A stretch of 39,659 nt of DNA, taken from the NCBI RefSeq assembly GCF_014696435.1, contig NZ_JACJQG010000082.1, positions 1 to 39,659 on the forward strand, read 5' to 3'. The translations under genes were made by a program, and so were the position numbers. Of the stretch, positions 7,267 to 17,496 are shown one piece after another (position 1 is the stretch's first letter; the number at the start of each line of letters is the position of its first letter). Origin of the DNA: Calothrix anomala FACHB-343. GTDB taxonomy: Bacteria > Cyanobacteriota > Cyanobacteriia > Cyanobacteriales > Nostocaceae. The notes under the pieces were generated by a model. That model ran no database searches and was not told the origin of the DNA. It worked only from the letters and a program-made list of their open reading frames with translations.

Positions 7267-10200
7267 TTACCGATATAGCCAAACCCGTAATAAAGAAAGT
7301 AATTGCTCTGTATCTACAGGTTTAGTAATATAATCTGAAGCTCCGGCTGCGATGCATTTTTCTCTATCGCCTTGCATAGCTTTTGCAGTTAAAGCAATTA
7401 TGGGTAGAGAACGGAATTGTACCTGTTGACGGATAGCGCGAGTTGCTTCATAACCATCCATTTCTGGCATCATTACATCCATCAATACAGCATTCACATC
7501 AGGATTAGCTTGCAATATTGCTATGCCATCTCTACCATTTTCGGCAAATAATACTTGCATTTGGTAACTTTCTAGCAAGCTGGTGATAGCAAAGATATTG
7601 CGTACATCGTCATCAATAATTAAAATCTTTTTATGTGCCAGGATAGCATCAGAATTGCGAAGTTGCTCTAAAATTTGTCGCTTTGACTGAGGTAAATTAG
7701 CCTGGATACGATGGAGAAATAAGGCAGTTTCATCAAGTAAGCGTTCAGGCGATCGCACATCTTTAATAATTATAGTCTCTGCTAGGCGTCGTAATTGGGT
7801 TTCTTCTGGGCGGGAGAGTTCCTTCCCGGTATAGACAATGATGGGAATCTTGACTAAGTCTGGTTGTTGTTTAATTTGCTCAATTAGTTCTAACCCGTTC
7901 ATATCCGGTAGACCTAAATCTAAGACAATACAATCAATCCGTTGCGATCGCAATGTCGCTAAAGCCTCAGCTGCTGTATTAACTGCGGTACTTTGCACAT
8001 CACCATTGCCAATCAACTCTATAATACTGCGGGCTTGCACTGGGTCGTCTTCGATAATGAGTAAATTTTTAACTTTTCGTGCCAAAAAAGCTTTAATATC
8101 AGTTAAAGCGCCTGTTAATTGTTCTTTAGAAACAGGTTTTTGTAAATAAGCGATCGCACCTAACTCTAAACCGCGTTGTTGGCGATCGTCAATAGATAAT
8201 ATATGTACGGGAATATGGCGAGTTTCTCCATTATGCTTGAGACGATCTAACACCATCAAGCCATCCATATCGGGCATACATACATCTAAAGTAATCGCAT
8301 CTGGTTTAAACTGTTGTGCTAGCGCCAAACCTGCTTGCCCGTGTAAAGCTAGCAAAACTTTAAACCCTTGTTGTTGCGCCATGTCTTGCAAAATCCGCGC
8401 AAATTTCACATCATCTTCAATCACCAGCAATACTTTATCACCTACGCGGATATTTTCTCGATCGTCGGCAATTTCTGGCTGAGAATTAGGGAGATTAACT
8501 ACTGACAAAGAAGGAGAAACTAGGGGAAGAGAAGAAGTTATTTGTGTAGCTAGCAAATTTTTCTGCTTGACAATTTCACTTTCTTTAGGTGTGACATTGG
8601 GTTGCATTTCTTGTAGCGGTAAATAAAGCGTAAAAGTGCTTCCCTCTCCTAGCTGACTTATTAATTCAATTCTCCCACCTAACAAATGAGCTAGTTCTCG
8701 ACTAATAGATAAACCTAAGCCTGTACCTCCATATTTGCGGCTGGTGGTACCATCTGCTTGTTGAAAGGCTTCAAAAATTAACTGCTGTTTTTCTTTTGCA
8801 ATGCCAATACCCGTATCGCTAACAGCAAAAGCCACTGTATCTGGAGATATTAACCTCACTTCTAAGCTGACTCTACCTTGTTCGGTAAACTTAAAAGCAT
8901 TCCCCAATAAATTATTCAAAATTTGTTGTAAGCGTTTGGGATCGGTATAAAATTCCGGTGGTAATTTTTGGTCAAATTCTAGATTAAAATTTAACCCTTT
9001 ATTTTGCGCTAATTGACAAAAGTTAGCTTGCAAGTGTCTTTGTAAATCAACAAAATTAACTGGCTTATTTTCTATAGTAAATTTACCTGATTCAACTTTC
9101 GCCAAATCTAAAACATCGTTAATTAATGCTAATAAATCTGTCCCAGCATTATAGATAGTTTGACTATATTCGATTTGTTTTGCAGTTAAATTCCCCTCGG
9201 AATTCTCCGACATTAACCGCGCTAAAATTAATAGGCTATTTAGCGGCGTTCTTAGCTCATGAGACATATTGGCTAAAAACTCCGACTTATATTTAGAAGA
9301 TAAAGTTAATGCTTGAGCTTGTTCTTCTAAAGATAGTCTTGCTTGTTCAATTTGTTGATTTTTAACTTCAACTTCTCGCTTTTGTACCGCCAATAATTCG
9401 GCTTTTTCTTCCAATTCTTCATTTAAAGCTTGTAATTCCTCGTTAGATTGTTTTAATTCCTCCTGCTGTTGCTGTAAAAGTAGTTGTGATGCTTCTAAAT
9501 CTGCTGCTTGTTGTTGTAATAAATGGTTGCTATTTTGCAGTTCTGCTTGTTGCGCTTTTAATTCTTCCGTTAATTCCTGAGATTGCTGGAGAAGTTGCTG
9601 AGTTAACATATCAGCATTAATTGCATTTAAAGCAATACCAATAACTTCACTAACTTGCTCTAAAAAAGTTAAATGTAGTTCGCTAAAAGCTTGCAATGAT
9701 GCTAATTCAATCACAGCATTTACCTGCTTTTCAAATAATACAGGTAAGACAACAATATTTAATGGTGGTGTTTCTCCTAAGCCAGAACTAATTCGGATAT
9801 AATCAGGTGGTACTTGGGTGAGTAAAATTCTTTGCTTTTCTAAAGCACATTGACCGACTAAACCTTCTCCTAAGCGAAATTGATTTGCTAAATTTTTTCG
9901 TTCTTTGTAAGCATAGCTACTAAATAACTTTAATATTGGCTGAGTTTCGCGATTCTCCATTAAATAAATGACACCATGTTGGGCGCTAACCAAAGGTGCT
10001 AACTTAGATAAAATTGATTCAGTGACATTTACTAAATTTCTCTTTCCTTGCAAGCTATTACTAAATTCAGCCAAGTTAGATTTTAACCAATTTTCCTGTT
10101 CATTTTTTTGTTTAGTTTCTTGTAAATTGGCAATCATTTGATTGAAACTGCGTGTCAATATCCCCACTTCATCTTGGCGTTTTGTATCGGGGAGTTTAGC

Positions 10201-11061
10201 TGATAAATCGCCATCAGCAATTTTTGCAGCTACACGAGAAAATTTTTCTAGCGGTTGGGAAATATCACGAGATAACAGATAGCCAATCAAAGCTATTAAG
10301 ATAAAAGAGATAGGAATTCCATAAGTAATGGTAGAAATAGTAGCTCTAGCCGCAGATTTTGCTTTGTTTGAACGCTGAATTAATAATTCATTCTCTTCTG
10401 ATTTCATCTCCTCAGTCAGGTTGCGGATTCTATCCATCAACCGCTTACCTTCATCGGTAAGAATGAGCTTTTTAGCTGCTTCTAAGCCTTGACGATCTCG
10501 TAATTCCAGTACCTTTTGCATGATAGTTATCCTTTCAGCAATTAGTGGCTGTAATCGTTCGAGCCGATGTTTTTGATTGGGATTATCTGCGGTGAAATCG
10601 CGCAGTCTTATTAGAGGTTGGTCTATAGATTCAATTGCTGCTTGATATGGCTCTAAATAGCGCTTTTCACCAGTAATTATATAACCGCGCTGCCCTGTTT
10701 CTGCTTGTTGTAGCTTGCTATTTAAATCTTGCAGCAGTCCTAAAACTTGGTATGTATGATTTTCCAGGTATGATGTATCGATCAATTCGTTAGTAGTGCG
10801 ATGAGAAATGAGTCCCAGCGCACTTAAAATAGTCAGGCCTAGAGCGAAACTAGTGCCAATTTTGCTGCCAATCTTCAAACGGTTTAACATTGCTAATGTC
10901 AGCTTTAACAAATCAGGCATTCCCATGAGCTTACCATCTTTTTTCACTATAGGATTCTTGCCTGATTTTTGAAATATTCCCCAAAAGACGCGATTAGCAT
11001 TGCCCAGTCTACTATATTGACGTTGAATAGTCACGCCAGCGCTACCAAAATCAAATCTCAT
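7267..11061 (-). CDS. CHASE3-HAMP-GAF hybrid histidine kinase with three receivers
   Basis: This 1264-residue membrane kinase has TM1 at about 69-88, a CHASE3 periplasmic sensor at 90-235 (with QQAETGQRGYIITG), TM2 at about 246-264 and HAMP at 264-317. A cytoplasmic GAF follows at about 334-482, then a long Gln/Glu-rich coiled coil (484-590). HisKA has H601 in ANMSHELRTP. The ATPase has N721, D749 and the GTGLGL loop. The receivers are at 876-992 (D926), 998-1115 (D1048) and 1145-1260 (D1195). It has no HPt of its own. The ATG at 11061 gives about 45 unusual N-terminal residues; methionines at codons 46 and 48 (10926, 10920) are good alternative starts, and neither has a clear Shine-Dalgarno. 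With cheR, cheB and the single receiver downstream on the same strand it resembles an MCP-less chemosensory-like module. The methyl-accepting site could be its Glu/Gln coiled coil (inference). Confidence 0.92.
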   Translation of the reverse strand: MRFDFGSAGVTIQRQYSRLGNANRVFWGIFQKSGKNPIVKKDGKLMGMPDLLKLTLAMLNRLKIGSKIGTSFALGLTILSALGLISHRTTNELIDTSYLENHTYQVLGLLQDLNSKLQQAETGQRGYIITGEKRYLEPYQAAIESIDQPLIRLRDFTADNPNQKHRLERLQPLIAERITIMQKVLELRDRQGLEAAKKLILTDEGKRLMDRIRNLTEEMKSEENELLIQRSNKAKSAARATISTITYGIPISFILIALIGYLLSRDISQPLEKFSRVAAKIADGDLSAKLPDTKRQDEVGILTRSFNQMIANLQETKQKNEQENWLKSNLAEFSNSLQGKRNLVNVTESILSKLAPLVSAQHGVIYLMENRETQPILKLFSSYAYKERKNLANQFRLGEGLVGQCALEKQRILLTQVPPDYIRISSGLGETPPLNIVVLPVLFEKQVNAVIELASLQAFSELHLTFLEQVSEVIGIALNAINADMLTQQLLQQSQELTEELKAQQAELQNSNHLLQQQAADLEASQLLLQQQQEELKQSNEELQALNEELEEKAELLAVQKREVEVKNQQIEQARLSLEEQAQALTLSSKYKSEFLANMSHELRTPLNSLLILARLMSENSEGNLTAKQIEYSQTIYNAGTDLLALINDVLDLAKVESGKFTIENKPVNFVDLQRHLQANFCQLAQNKGLNFNLEFDQKLPPEFYTDPKRLQQILNNLLGNAFKFTEQGRVSLEVRLISPDTVAFAVSDTGIGIAKEKQQLIFEAFQQADGTTSRKYGGTGLGLSISRELAHLLGGRIELISQLGEGSTFTLYLPLQEMQPNVTPKESEIVKQKNLLATQITSSLPLVSPSLSVVNLPNSQPEIADDRENIRVGDKVLLVIEDDVKFARILQDMAQQQGFKVLLALHGQAGLALAQQFKPDAITLDVCMPDMDGLMVLDRLKHNGETRHIPVHILSIDDRQQRGLELGAIAYLQKPVSKEQLTGALTDIKAFLARKVKNLLIIEDDPVQARSIIELIGNGDVQSTAVNTAAEALATLRSQRIDCIVLDLGLPDMNGLELIEQIKQQPDLVKIPIIVYTGKELSRPEETQLRRLAETIIIKDVRSPERLLDETALFLHRIQANLPQSKRQILEQLRNSDAILAHKKILIIDDDVRNIFAITSLLESYQMQVLFAENGRDGIAILQANPDVNAVLMDVMMPEMDGYEATRAIRQQVQFRSLPIIALTAKAMQGDREKCIAAGASDYITKPVDTEQLLSLLRVWLYR

Positions 11062-11356
11062 ATCTAGCAGAACTTAGGTCATGACCATCATGGCTTTAAT
11101 CTTATTTTATTCCTGATAGCCCAGCAAAATAACGTAACATATATTACTGAAAATTATTGGGGCAATTTTTTAACAAAAAGATATATTTTATACCAATACC
11201 TTTAAAAAAATATAAAATAAGGTTTGGATTAATATTTTAATGGCTTACCAAGCTTAGTTTATGTTAAATTACCTCAAAGAGATCTGGTTAAAATAATACA
11301 ATCATTATCTATATTTTCTTGCGTATTAATACTGAAAATCATCAGGAGTTCAGCCA
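11062..11356. other. Divergent intergenic region between hybrid kinase and H-NOX genes
   Basis: About 295 AT-rich bases separate two divergently read signalling genes, so both promoters must lie here or inside the genes. I could not pick a convincing -35/-10 pair on either strand. The H-NOX gene has a good AGGAG Shine-Dalgarno at 11344-11348, 8 bases before its ATG. Confidence 0.5.
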
Positions 11357-11926
11357 ATGTACGGACTAGTCAACAAAGCTATTGAAGACATGATTTGCAA
11401 ATACCACGGTGAAGATACCTGGGAAAAAATTAAGGAAAAGGCTGGATTTGAGGATATTGATTTTTTTGTGGCGATGGATGCATATTCTGATGATGTTACC
11501 TATCGTTTAGTGAAAGCGGTTTGTGATGTCTTAAGAATGCCTGCACATGAAGTACTCAAAGCTTTTGGAGAATATTGGGTAACTTATACTGCAGAAGAAG
11601 GTTATGGAGAACTTCTAGCCACTGCGGGAAATTCTTTACCTCAGTTTATTGAGAATTTGGATAACCTCCATGCGCGGGTGGGTTTGAGTTTTTCCGATCT
11701 GCGCCCCCCATCTTTTGAATGCGAACACACCAGCGATAAATCGCTGCATCTCCATTACCAATCTAGCCGCCACGGATTAGCGCCGATGGTGATTGGTTTA
11801 CTCCACGGATTGGGGAAACGCTTTCACACAGAAGTAGATGTAACCCAAACTAGTTTTCGCGATCGCGGTGATGCTCACGATGTCTTCTCGATAAAGTACA
11901 ACGATTCTCACGCCGATGACAAATAA
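11357..11926 (+). CDS. H-NOX haem NO/O2-binding sensor protein
   Basis: This is a 189-residue stand-alone H-NOX (HNOB) domain that binds haem b and senses NO or O2; it is the bacterial relative of the sensor of soluble guanylate cyclase. The proximal haem ligand is H105 (NLHARVG). The haem-propionate clamp YxSxR is Y134-S136-R138. P118, which distorts the haem, and W74 in the distal region are present. From memory the sequence is very close to the well-studied Nostoc sp. PCC 7120 H-NOX, a protein of the same length. There is no distal tyrosine of the O2-binding type that I can place, which favours NO sensing. The gene has an AGGAG ribosome-binding site and its end overlaps the next kinase gene by 11 bases, so the partner is clearly that kinase. 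Confidence 0.96.
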   Translation: MYGLVNKAIEDMICKYHGEDTWEKIKEKAGFEDIDFFVAMDAYSDDVTYRLVKAVCDVLRMPAHEVLKAFGEYWVTYTAEEGYGELLATAGNSLPQFIENLDNLHARVGLSFSDLRPPSFECEHTSDKSLHLHYQSSRHGLAPMVIGLLHGLGKRFHTEVDVTQTSFRDRGDAHDVFSIKYNDSHADDK

Positions 11927-14900
11927 TCAGGTTACTGAGTTCAGACAATTCAGTCTTAGTGCTGACCAATTTGCAGCTTTGTTTCCCTTCCATCTGGTGA
12001 TAGATCGCCAAATGAAGATTGTCCAGATGGGTGAAGTACTGCAGCGGATTTTAGAACCGATTAAAATTCTTGGTAGTTCCTTAGATGAACATTTCCAGAT
12101 TAATCGGCCTAGATGTCCAGTGAACTTTGATGCCATTAGTCAACAAACGCGATCGCTATTTCTGTTGCAATCTCAGCATAAAGAAATGCAGCTCAAAGGA
12201 CAAATGGTAAATCTAGAGGATGACGATCATCTGGTGTTTCTTGGCTCGCCCTGGATTACAGAGATTAGCGATCTCAAAAAACTTGAATTGAGCATCGATG
12301 ATTTTCCTCTCTATGACTCTGTTTCCGATTATTTGTTTCTTTTGCAAGCGAAAAATTCCGCCCTTGCAGATGCCAAAAAATTAACCACCAAACTTACACA
12401 ACAACGTTCGGAATTAAGAGCCACAGCTTCACGACTGCGAACGCTGATTGAAAGTTTACAGGTAGGTATTTTATTGGAAGACGAGAACCGACATGTGATT
12501 CTCGCCAATCAAGAGTTTTGCGATCTATTTAGTATTCCCCTGAAGCCAGAAGCTTTACAAGGAACGGATTGTCGCCAATCAGCCGAGATAAGCAAGCAAC
12601 TTTTTGCTGAACCGGAACGATTTACACAGCGCGTCCAGGAGATGTTGAGCAACGGTGAAATAGTTATGAATCAAGAATGGCCACTCAAAGATGGACGCAT
12701 TTTTGAACAAGACTATGTACCCATTATTGTGGATCATAAATTTTATGGACATTTGTGGAAATATCGCGATATTACCCAGCGCAAACAATCAGAAAATGCT
12801 TTGAGGTTAAGTGAAGAACAGTTAAAATTAGCTCTGGATGCAGTAGATGAAGGACTTTGGGACTGGAATTTAGCGACTGGAGAAGTTTATCGTAGTCCTC
12901 GCTGGTTCACCATGCTGGGGTACAATCCACAGGAGATGGCAGACGATATTAAAGTTAGAAATAAATTAATCCATCCTGAAGATAAAAAGATAGTACAGCA
13001 ACGACTGATCGATCACATCAAAGGTAAAACACCTTATTATGAAGCCGAAGTCCGCTTACTCACCAAATCTGGGGAATGGAAGTGGATTTTGGATCGGGGT
13101 AAGTTGGTAAACCGCAATTTTTCTGAAAAATATTTGCGGATGGTAGGAACCCATCTAGATATTACCGCCCGCAAACAGTCAGAAGCAGAGCTACACCAAC
13201 AGTACCAACGCGCTTTACTACTCAAGCAAATTACTGAAGAAATTCGTCAGTCTTTACAGCTGGAAAAAATTCTCCAGACAACGGTGACGGAAGTACAGCG
13301 AATTTTGCAAGCCGATCGCGTTCTGATTTTCCAAGTTCATGGTGATGGTTCTGGTAAAGTCTTGCAGGAAGCGGTAATTCCTGGCTGGTCGGCTACTTTA
13401 GCGCAGGAGATTTACGATCCTTGTTTTCATAAATACCAAGGCTTGTATCGTCAGGGCAGGATTACAGCAATTTCTGATCTAGAGCAAGCTGGACTAAAAC
13501 CTTGCTATGTAGAATTTTTACAGCAGTTTCAGGTGAAAGCGAATTTAGTCGTGCCGATTTTGGTACGAGAAGATTTGTGGGGGTTATTAATTGTGCATCA
13601 ATGCGATCGCCCCAGACAATGGACGGAATTAGAGTTAGATCTGGTCAAACATCTCGCCGATCAAATGGGTATCGCCCTGACGCAAGCCCAATTACTCACC
13701 CAGGAAACCCGCCAAGCCCATCTGTTAGCCCAGCAAAATAAAGAACTCAGCCAAGCCAAACAAGCAGCTGAAACGGCCAATATGGCTAAGAGTAACTTCC
13801 TAGCCACCATGAGTCATGAAATCCGCACGCCGATGAATGCAATTATTGGCATGACAGGATTGCTCTTAGATACTCCCCTGCAACCGGAGCAACTTGATTA
13901 TGTGGAAACGATCCGTAACAGTGGGGATACATTATTAACAATTATCAATGACATTCTCGACTTTTCTAAAATTGAGTCTGGCAATTTAGAACTAGAAGAA
14001 CAGCCTTTTGATTTGCAAGTTTGTGTGGAGGAAGCCTTAGATTTACTGGCTCCCCAAGCAGCCTTGAAAGGTATCGAACTGATGTACCAATTCCAACCGC
14101 GCACGCCAACCCTAATTATTGGTGACATTACCCGCGTGCGCCAAATTCTTTGGAATTTAGTCAGTAATGCCGTTAAATTCACCCAACAAGGTGAAGTTGT
14201 CATTACTGTCACCGTGCAGCCGCAAATTCTCGCCCAAAAAGCCAATAATAGCGATCATGTATATTATGAATTTCTGTTTGCTGTCAGCGATACAGGTATT
14301 GGCATCCCACGCGATCGCTTAGATCGACTATTTAAGCCCTTTAGTCAGGTCGATGCTTCCATGACTCGACGTTATGGCGGTACCGGCTTAGGATTAGCCA
14401 TCAGCAAGCGCCTCAGCGAGATTATGGGGGGCAAAATGTGGGTAGATAGTCAACCCGGCCAAGGCTCTACCTTTTATTTCACAGCCACCCTCCAAGTCGA
14501 TCCTTCTGCCATCGAGAATGCTTGGGATATCTATCCCGAACTGCTGGGTAAGCGATTGCTCCTCGCCACAGGTAACACCAATTTACGCAAATGCTTAACT
14601 TGTCAAATTCAAAGCTTGGGAGTCTATGTTAAACCTGTAGAATCAAGTACGGCAGTTCTGCGGTTAATGGCAGAAAATAGTTTTGACATCGCTATCTTAG
14701 ATATTGATAGTCTCGACTTGCATATTGCCGATTTGACAGCTAAAATCCGGGCAATACCAACACAACAGGATTTACCTTTGGTCATGTTGAGCTTTAAAGG
14801 TAAGCAAACTGTAGAAATCAAAGAGGTAGCTACTGAATTTGCTGCCTTTTTGCAAAAACCTGTGCGCCATTACCAATTACACAACACCCTATTACAAATA

Positions 14901-15833
14901 GTGCGTGGTAACTGGTCTACTCGACGCATCAGTCAGAAAATTACCCTTCCTTCTTATTCCCGCTTGCCAACACCAAATCTACCTAACATTGATGCCCAAA
15001 TGGGGCAAACTTTACCCCTAAAGATTCTCTTAGTAGAGGATGTGTTAGTAAATCAAAAGATTGCTTTGAAGATGTTGCAGCGCTTGGGTTACCGTGCAGA
15101 TGTGGCTAATAATGGGCTGGAAGCTCTAGAAGCCTTGCAAAGGCAACTTTATGATGTGGTGTTTATGGACATCCAAATGCCAGAAATGGATGGTTGGGAG
15201 ACTACTATCCACATTCGTCAGGAATTGTCTGAAAACACCCAACCTTGGATTATCGCCATGACAGCCCATGCGCGTCCAGAAGATCGGCAAGAATGCTTAA
15301 CTGTGGGTATGGATGATTACGTCAGTAAACCCATTAGTTTAGAAGCTCTAGAAGCAGTGCTGAAAAAGTATGATATTGCCGCACATCTAGCAGCCGCACC
15401 TCCAGAATCGATGGATGTACCGGAATCTGCATTGACTTCTACAGCTATAGAAGCAGATGTAGAATCGGATGTTCCAGAGGTAATTGAAGTTATTGATGGG
15501 CGTTTTCTCCAAGAACTGCGTGCTATGGCGGGTAGTGATGGCGATGCTTTAATTGCTGAGTTGATCCAGGTTTATTTAGAAGATACTCCCGATAAAATCC
15601 AGACAATTAAAGATGCAATTACCAAAGACGATCGCTCAACCATCGCCAAAGCCGCTCATGCTTTGCGATCGCCTAGCGTCAGTATTGGTGCTGTGCGCCT
15701 GGGAAATATCTGTGAAACTCTAGAAAATGGTGCCAAAGAGCGATCGCTAGATCAACTTACAGCACTAGTTAATCAGCTAGAGAAAGAGTATAGTAATGCG
15801 ATCGCGGCTCTCCAAAGCCGGAATTTCCTATAA
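11916..15833 (+). CDS. HNOBA-PAS-PAS-GAF hybrid histidine kinase with receivers and HPt
   Basis: This 1305-residue soluble kinase is the H-NOX partner. Residues about 1-165 form an HNOBA domain, the one that follows H-NOX in soluble guanylate cyclases ([20 protein letters not shown]), with a helix leading out. PAS domains lie at about 172-290 and 298-420. The GAF at about 430-592 carries C503 in DPCF and C530 in KPCYVEF. HisKA has H634 (MSHEIRTP); the ATPase has N751, D792 and GTGLGL. A first receiver (about 878-1000) is degenerate, lacking the N-terminal acidic pair. The second (1036-1152) is intact with D1085, T1116 and K1138. A C-terminal HPt has H1248 (AAHALRSPS). The ATG lies inside the H-NOX gene (11-base overlap, other frame), so the two are co-translated. 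The HPt could pass phosphate to the receiver-PP2C protein next door. Confidence 0.95.
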   Translation: MTNNQVTEFRQFSLSADQFAALFPFHLVIDRQMKIVQMGEVLQRILEPIKILGSSLDEHFQINRPRCPVNFDAISQQTRSLFLLQSQHKEMQLKGQMVNLEDDDHLVFLGSPWITEISDLKKLELSIDDFPLYDSVSDYLFLLQAKNSALADAKKLTTKLTQQRSELRATASRLRTLIESLQVGILLEDENRHVILANQEFCDLFSIPLKPEALQGTDCRQSAEISKQLFAEPERFTQRVQEMLSNGEIVMNQEWPLKDGRIFEQDYVPIIVDHKFYGHLWKYRDITQRKQSENALRLSEEQLKLALDAVDEGLWDWNLATGEVYRSPRWFTMLGYNPQEMADDIKVRNKLIHPEDKKIVQQRLIDHIKGKTPYYEAEVRLLTKSGEWKWILDRGKLVNRNFSEKYLRMVGTHLDITARKQSEAELHQQYQRALLLKQITEEIRQSLQLEKILQTTVTEVQRILQADRVLIFQVHGDGSGKVLQEAVIPGWSATLAQEIYDPCFHKYQGLYRQGRITAISDLEQAGLKPCYVEFLQQFQVKANLVVPILVREDLWGLLIVHQCDRPRQWTELELDLVKHLADQMGIALTQAQLLTQETRQAHLLAQQNKELSQAKQAAETANMAKSNFLATMSHEIRTPMNAIIGMTGLLLDTPLQPEQLDYVETIRNSGDTLLTIINDILDFSKIESGNLELEEQPFDLQVCVEEALDLLAPQAALKGIELMYQFQPRTPTLIIGDITRVRQILWNLVSNAVKFTQQGEVVITVTVQPQILAQKANNSDHVYYEFLFAVSDTGIGIPRDRLDRLFKPFSQVDASMTRRYGGTGLGLAISKRLSEIMGGKMWVDSQPGQGSTFYFTATLQVDPSAIENAWDIYPELLGKRLLLATGNTNLRKCLTCQIQSLGVYVKPVESSTAVLRLMAENSFDIAILDIDSLDLHIADLTAKIRAIPTQQDLPLVMLSFKGKQTVEIKEVATEFAAFLQKPVRHYQLHNTLLQIVRGNWSTRRISQKITLPSYSRLPTPNLPNIDAQMGQTLPLKILLVEDVLVNQKIALKMLQRLGYRADVANNGLEALEALQRQLYDVVFMDIQMPEMDGWETTIHIRQELSENTQPWIIAMTAHARPEDRQECLTVGMDDYVSKPISLEALEAVLKKYDIAAHLAAAPPESMDVPESALTSTAIEADVESDVPEVIEVIDGRFLQELRAMAGSDGDALIAELIQVYLEDTPDKIQTIKDAITKDDRSTIAKAAHALRSPSVSIGAVRLGNICETLENGAKERSLDQLTALVNQLEKEYSNAIAALQSRNFL

Positions 15834-15854
15834 TCAACCCGCCCCTAATGAAAA

Positions 15855-15908
15855 TTGTACAGACGCAATTCATCGCATCTCTTGTACAGACGCGATTCAT
15901 CGCGTCTC
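15855..15908. repeat. Two tandem 27-base palindromic units
   Basis: 15855-15881 and 15882-15908 are head-to-tail copies starting TTGTACAGACGC and ending ATCTC or GTCTC. They differ at only two positions (CAATT/CGATT, CGCAT/CGCGT), and each is nearly palindromic. They share the core of the palindrome at 4121-4140. Confidence 0.75.
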
Positions 15909-15910
15909 TA

Positions 15911-15931
15911 ACAAATGACAAATGACAAATG
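15911..15931. repeat. ACAAATG heptamer repeats that supply the next start codon
   Basis: Three ACAAATG units end with the ATG (15929-15931) of the receiver-PP2C gene. There is no Shine-Dalgarno, and ATGs recur every 7 bases, so only the last is in frame. Confidence 0.7.
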
Positions 15932-17125
15932 ACAACCATATCTAATTCACCAATAAAAATTTTAGTAATTGATGACGATCGCGTTATTCAACTAGTTTTA
16001 AAGCAAACTCTCCAAGCTCAGGGATATGAAGTAATTCTCGCTAACAATGGTCTGCAAGGCGTAGAACAAGCTTATAAACACCAGCCAGCCTTAATTATTT
16101 CTGATTGGCAAATGGAAGAAATGGATGGTTTAGAAGTATGCCGCAAAATTAAATCTGAACCTTCTCTATCAACCACATTTTTTATTCTCCTCACTTCACG
16201 TAAAGCTATAGAAGATAAAGTTGAGGGTTTAGATACAGGTGCAGATGACTTTTTAAATAAACCGATTGAAGTCAATGAATTAAAAGCTAGAGTCCGTGCG
16301 GGACTGAGACTGTATCAAACAAATCAAGAACTGAAAAAAGTAGCCCAAGATTTACAAATCCAAAAACAGCTGCTCGAAGCAGAATTAAATGAAGCTGCGG
16401 ATTATGTCAAATCTATTCTTCCCGCACCCATAACAGGAGCAGTGACCATCAATTCTCAGTTCTTACCCTCCCGTCAATTGGGAGGTGATTGTTTTGATTA
16501 CTATTGGTTAGATGCAGATAATTTAGTCATCTATCTTTTAGATGTTTCTGGTCATGGATTAGCAGCAGCCCTACCTTCCATTTCCATCCATAATCTATTG
16601 CGATCGCATTCTCTCCCCACAGCCAGTCTTTATAATCCATCTGAAGTGCTACAAGATTTAAATCAAGTGTTTCAAATGGATCAGCACAATTCTCAATACT
16701 TTACTATTTGGTATGGGGTTTTTAACCTCAGTTCCTCTCAATTAACTTACTCTAGTGCCGGACATCCTCCAGCTTTGTTATTGTCGCCCTCAACCGACTC
16801 TGGTTTAGAGGTAAAACAATTAGTTATGCGTGGCTTACCTATCGGCGCATTTACTCAAGCTCAATATCACAATGCTGTATGTGATATTCAAGCTGGAAGT
16901 AAACTGTATGTATTTAGCGATGGCGTTTATGAGGTAGAAAAAGCTGATGGTAACATGTGGAATTTTAATGGCTTCATTAATTTATTAACTGTGTGCAATC
17001 AACAATTTCACACTAGTGTTAATCAGATTTCCGAAGCAATCAAAAATGTCACAGGTAGTCAAATATTTAACGATGACTTTTCTTTATTAGAAATTGAATT
17101 TAAGCCGGAGTCAGCTGTTCCATAA
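15929..17125 (+). CDS. Receiver-PP2C (SpoIIE/RsbU-type) serine phosphatase response regulator
   Basis: In this 398-residue protein the receiver spans about 8-128, with D15-D17, phosphoacceptor D59 (ISDWQMEEMDG), T89 and K111. A helical linker (130-165) leads to a PP2C-type phosphatase at 170-392, with metal-site motifs GGDCFD (D187, D190), DVSGHG (D205), VFSDGVYE (D331) and NDDFS (D382-D383). Such proteins dephosphorylate STAS-domain antagonists in partner switches. The likely upstream kinase is the HNOBA hybrid kinase 95 bases before it on the same strand, which ends in HPt. The likely targets are the STAS domains of the two genes just beyond. The start ATG comes from a heptamer repeat, and the REC fold begins eight residues later. 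The 3' end overlaps the convergent STAS gene by 26 bases. Domain order resembles phosphatases such as HmpU of hormogonium partner switches (family knowledge, not a search). Confidence 0.93.
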   Translation: MTTISNSPIKILVIDDDRVIQLVLKQTLQAQGYEVILANNGLQGVEQAYKHQPALIISDWQMEEMDGLEVCRKIKSEPSLSTTFFILLTSRKAIEDKVEGLDTGADDFLNKPIEVNELKARVRAGLRLYQTNQELKKVAQDLQIQKQLLEAELNEAADYVKSILPAPITGAVTINSQFLPSRQLGGDCFDYYWLDADNLVIYLLDVSGHGLAAALPSISIHNLLRSHSLPTASLYNPSEVLQDLNQVFQMDQHNSQYFTIWYGVFNLSSSQLTYSSAGHPPALLLSPSTDSGLEVKQLVMRGLPIGAFTQAQYHNAVCDIQAGSKLYVFSDGVYEVEKADGNMWNFNGFINLLTVCNQQFHTSVNQISEAIKNVTGSQIFNDDFSLLEIEFKPESAVP

Positions 17126-17423
17126 ACGCAGCTTGGTCAGGTAAAACCTCAAAAATAGTTGTTGTATTGCTGAGTTCTAAAATCATTCTAATTTGTTCGT
17201 TAATCGAACAAAGTACTAGCCTACCTTGTTCTTGTTGTACTGTCTTTAGCATTGACAGCAGAGTGCCAAATCCAGAGCTATCCATAAAAGTAACAGCTTG
17301 AAAATCTAGCAAGAATGTTTTGGCACCCGCAGCCATCAATTTACTCATCTGTTCATAGGTTTCTCGACCTTGTTTACCATTAAAAATTCCGGCTGGCTGA
17401 ATAACTTTCACTTGCTTTTCCAT
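17100..17423 (-). CDS. STAS-domain anti-sigma-factor antagonist (SpoIIAA/RsbV-type)
   Basis: This is a 107-residue single STAS domain. S49 in FMDSSGFG sits where SpoIIAA is phosphorylated. In partner switches the unphosphorylated form binds the RsbW-type kinase, and the PP2C phosphatase resets it. A frame start 17 codons upstream is possible, but MEKQVKV at 17423 is where the domain begins and the extra N-terminal residues are unlike the family. The gene is on the same strand as the RsbW-type gene, 149 bases beyond that gene's stop, with a dispersed repeat between them. It is tail-to-tail with the phosphatase gene (26-base overlap), so mRNA 3' ends of the two are complementary. Confidence 0.9.
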   Translation of the reverse strand: MEKQVKVIQPAGIFNGKQGRETYEQMSKLMAAGAKTFLLDFQAVTFMDSSGFGTLLSMLKTVQQEQGRLVLCSINEQIRMILELSNTTTIFEVLPDQAAFMEQLTPA

Positions 17424-17496
17424 GAGTTTGATTGCAAAGGTAAGATCCAATAATAGAATAAGATGCAAAAACAAAGTTAAAACGCAAACAGTAAGC

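Noticed and set aside
7097-7282. Short minus-strand frame between the hybrid kinase and cheR
   Set aside because: It is made almost entirely of the GGGGCAT and GGTTGGGT repeats and overlaps the kinase stop codon.
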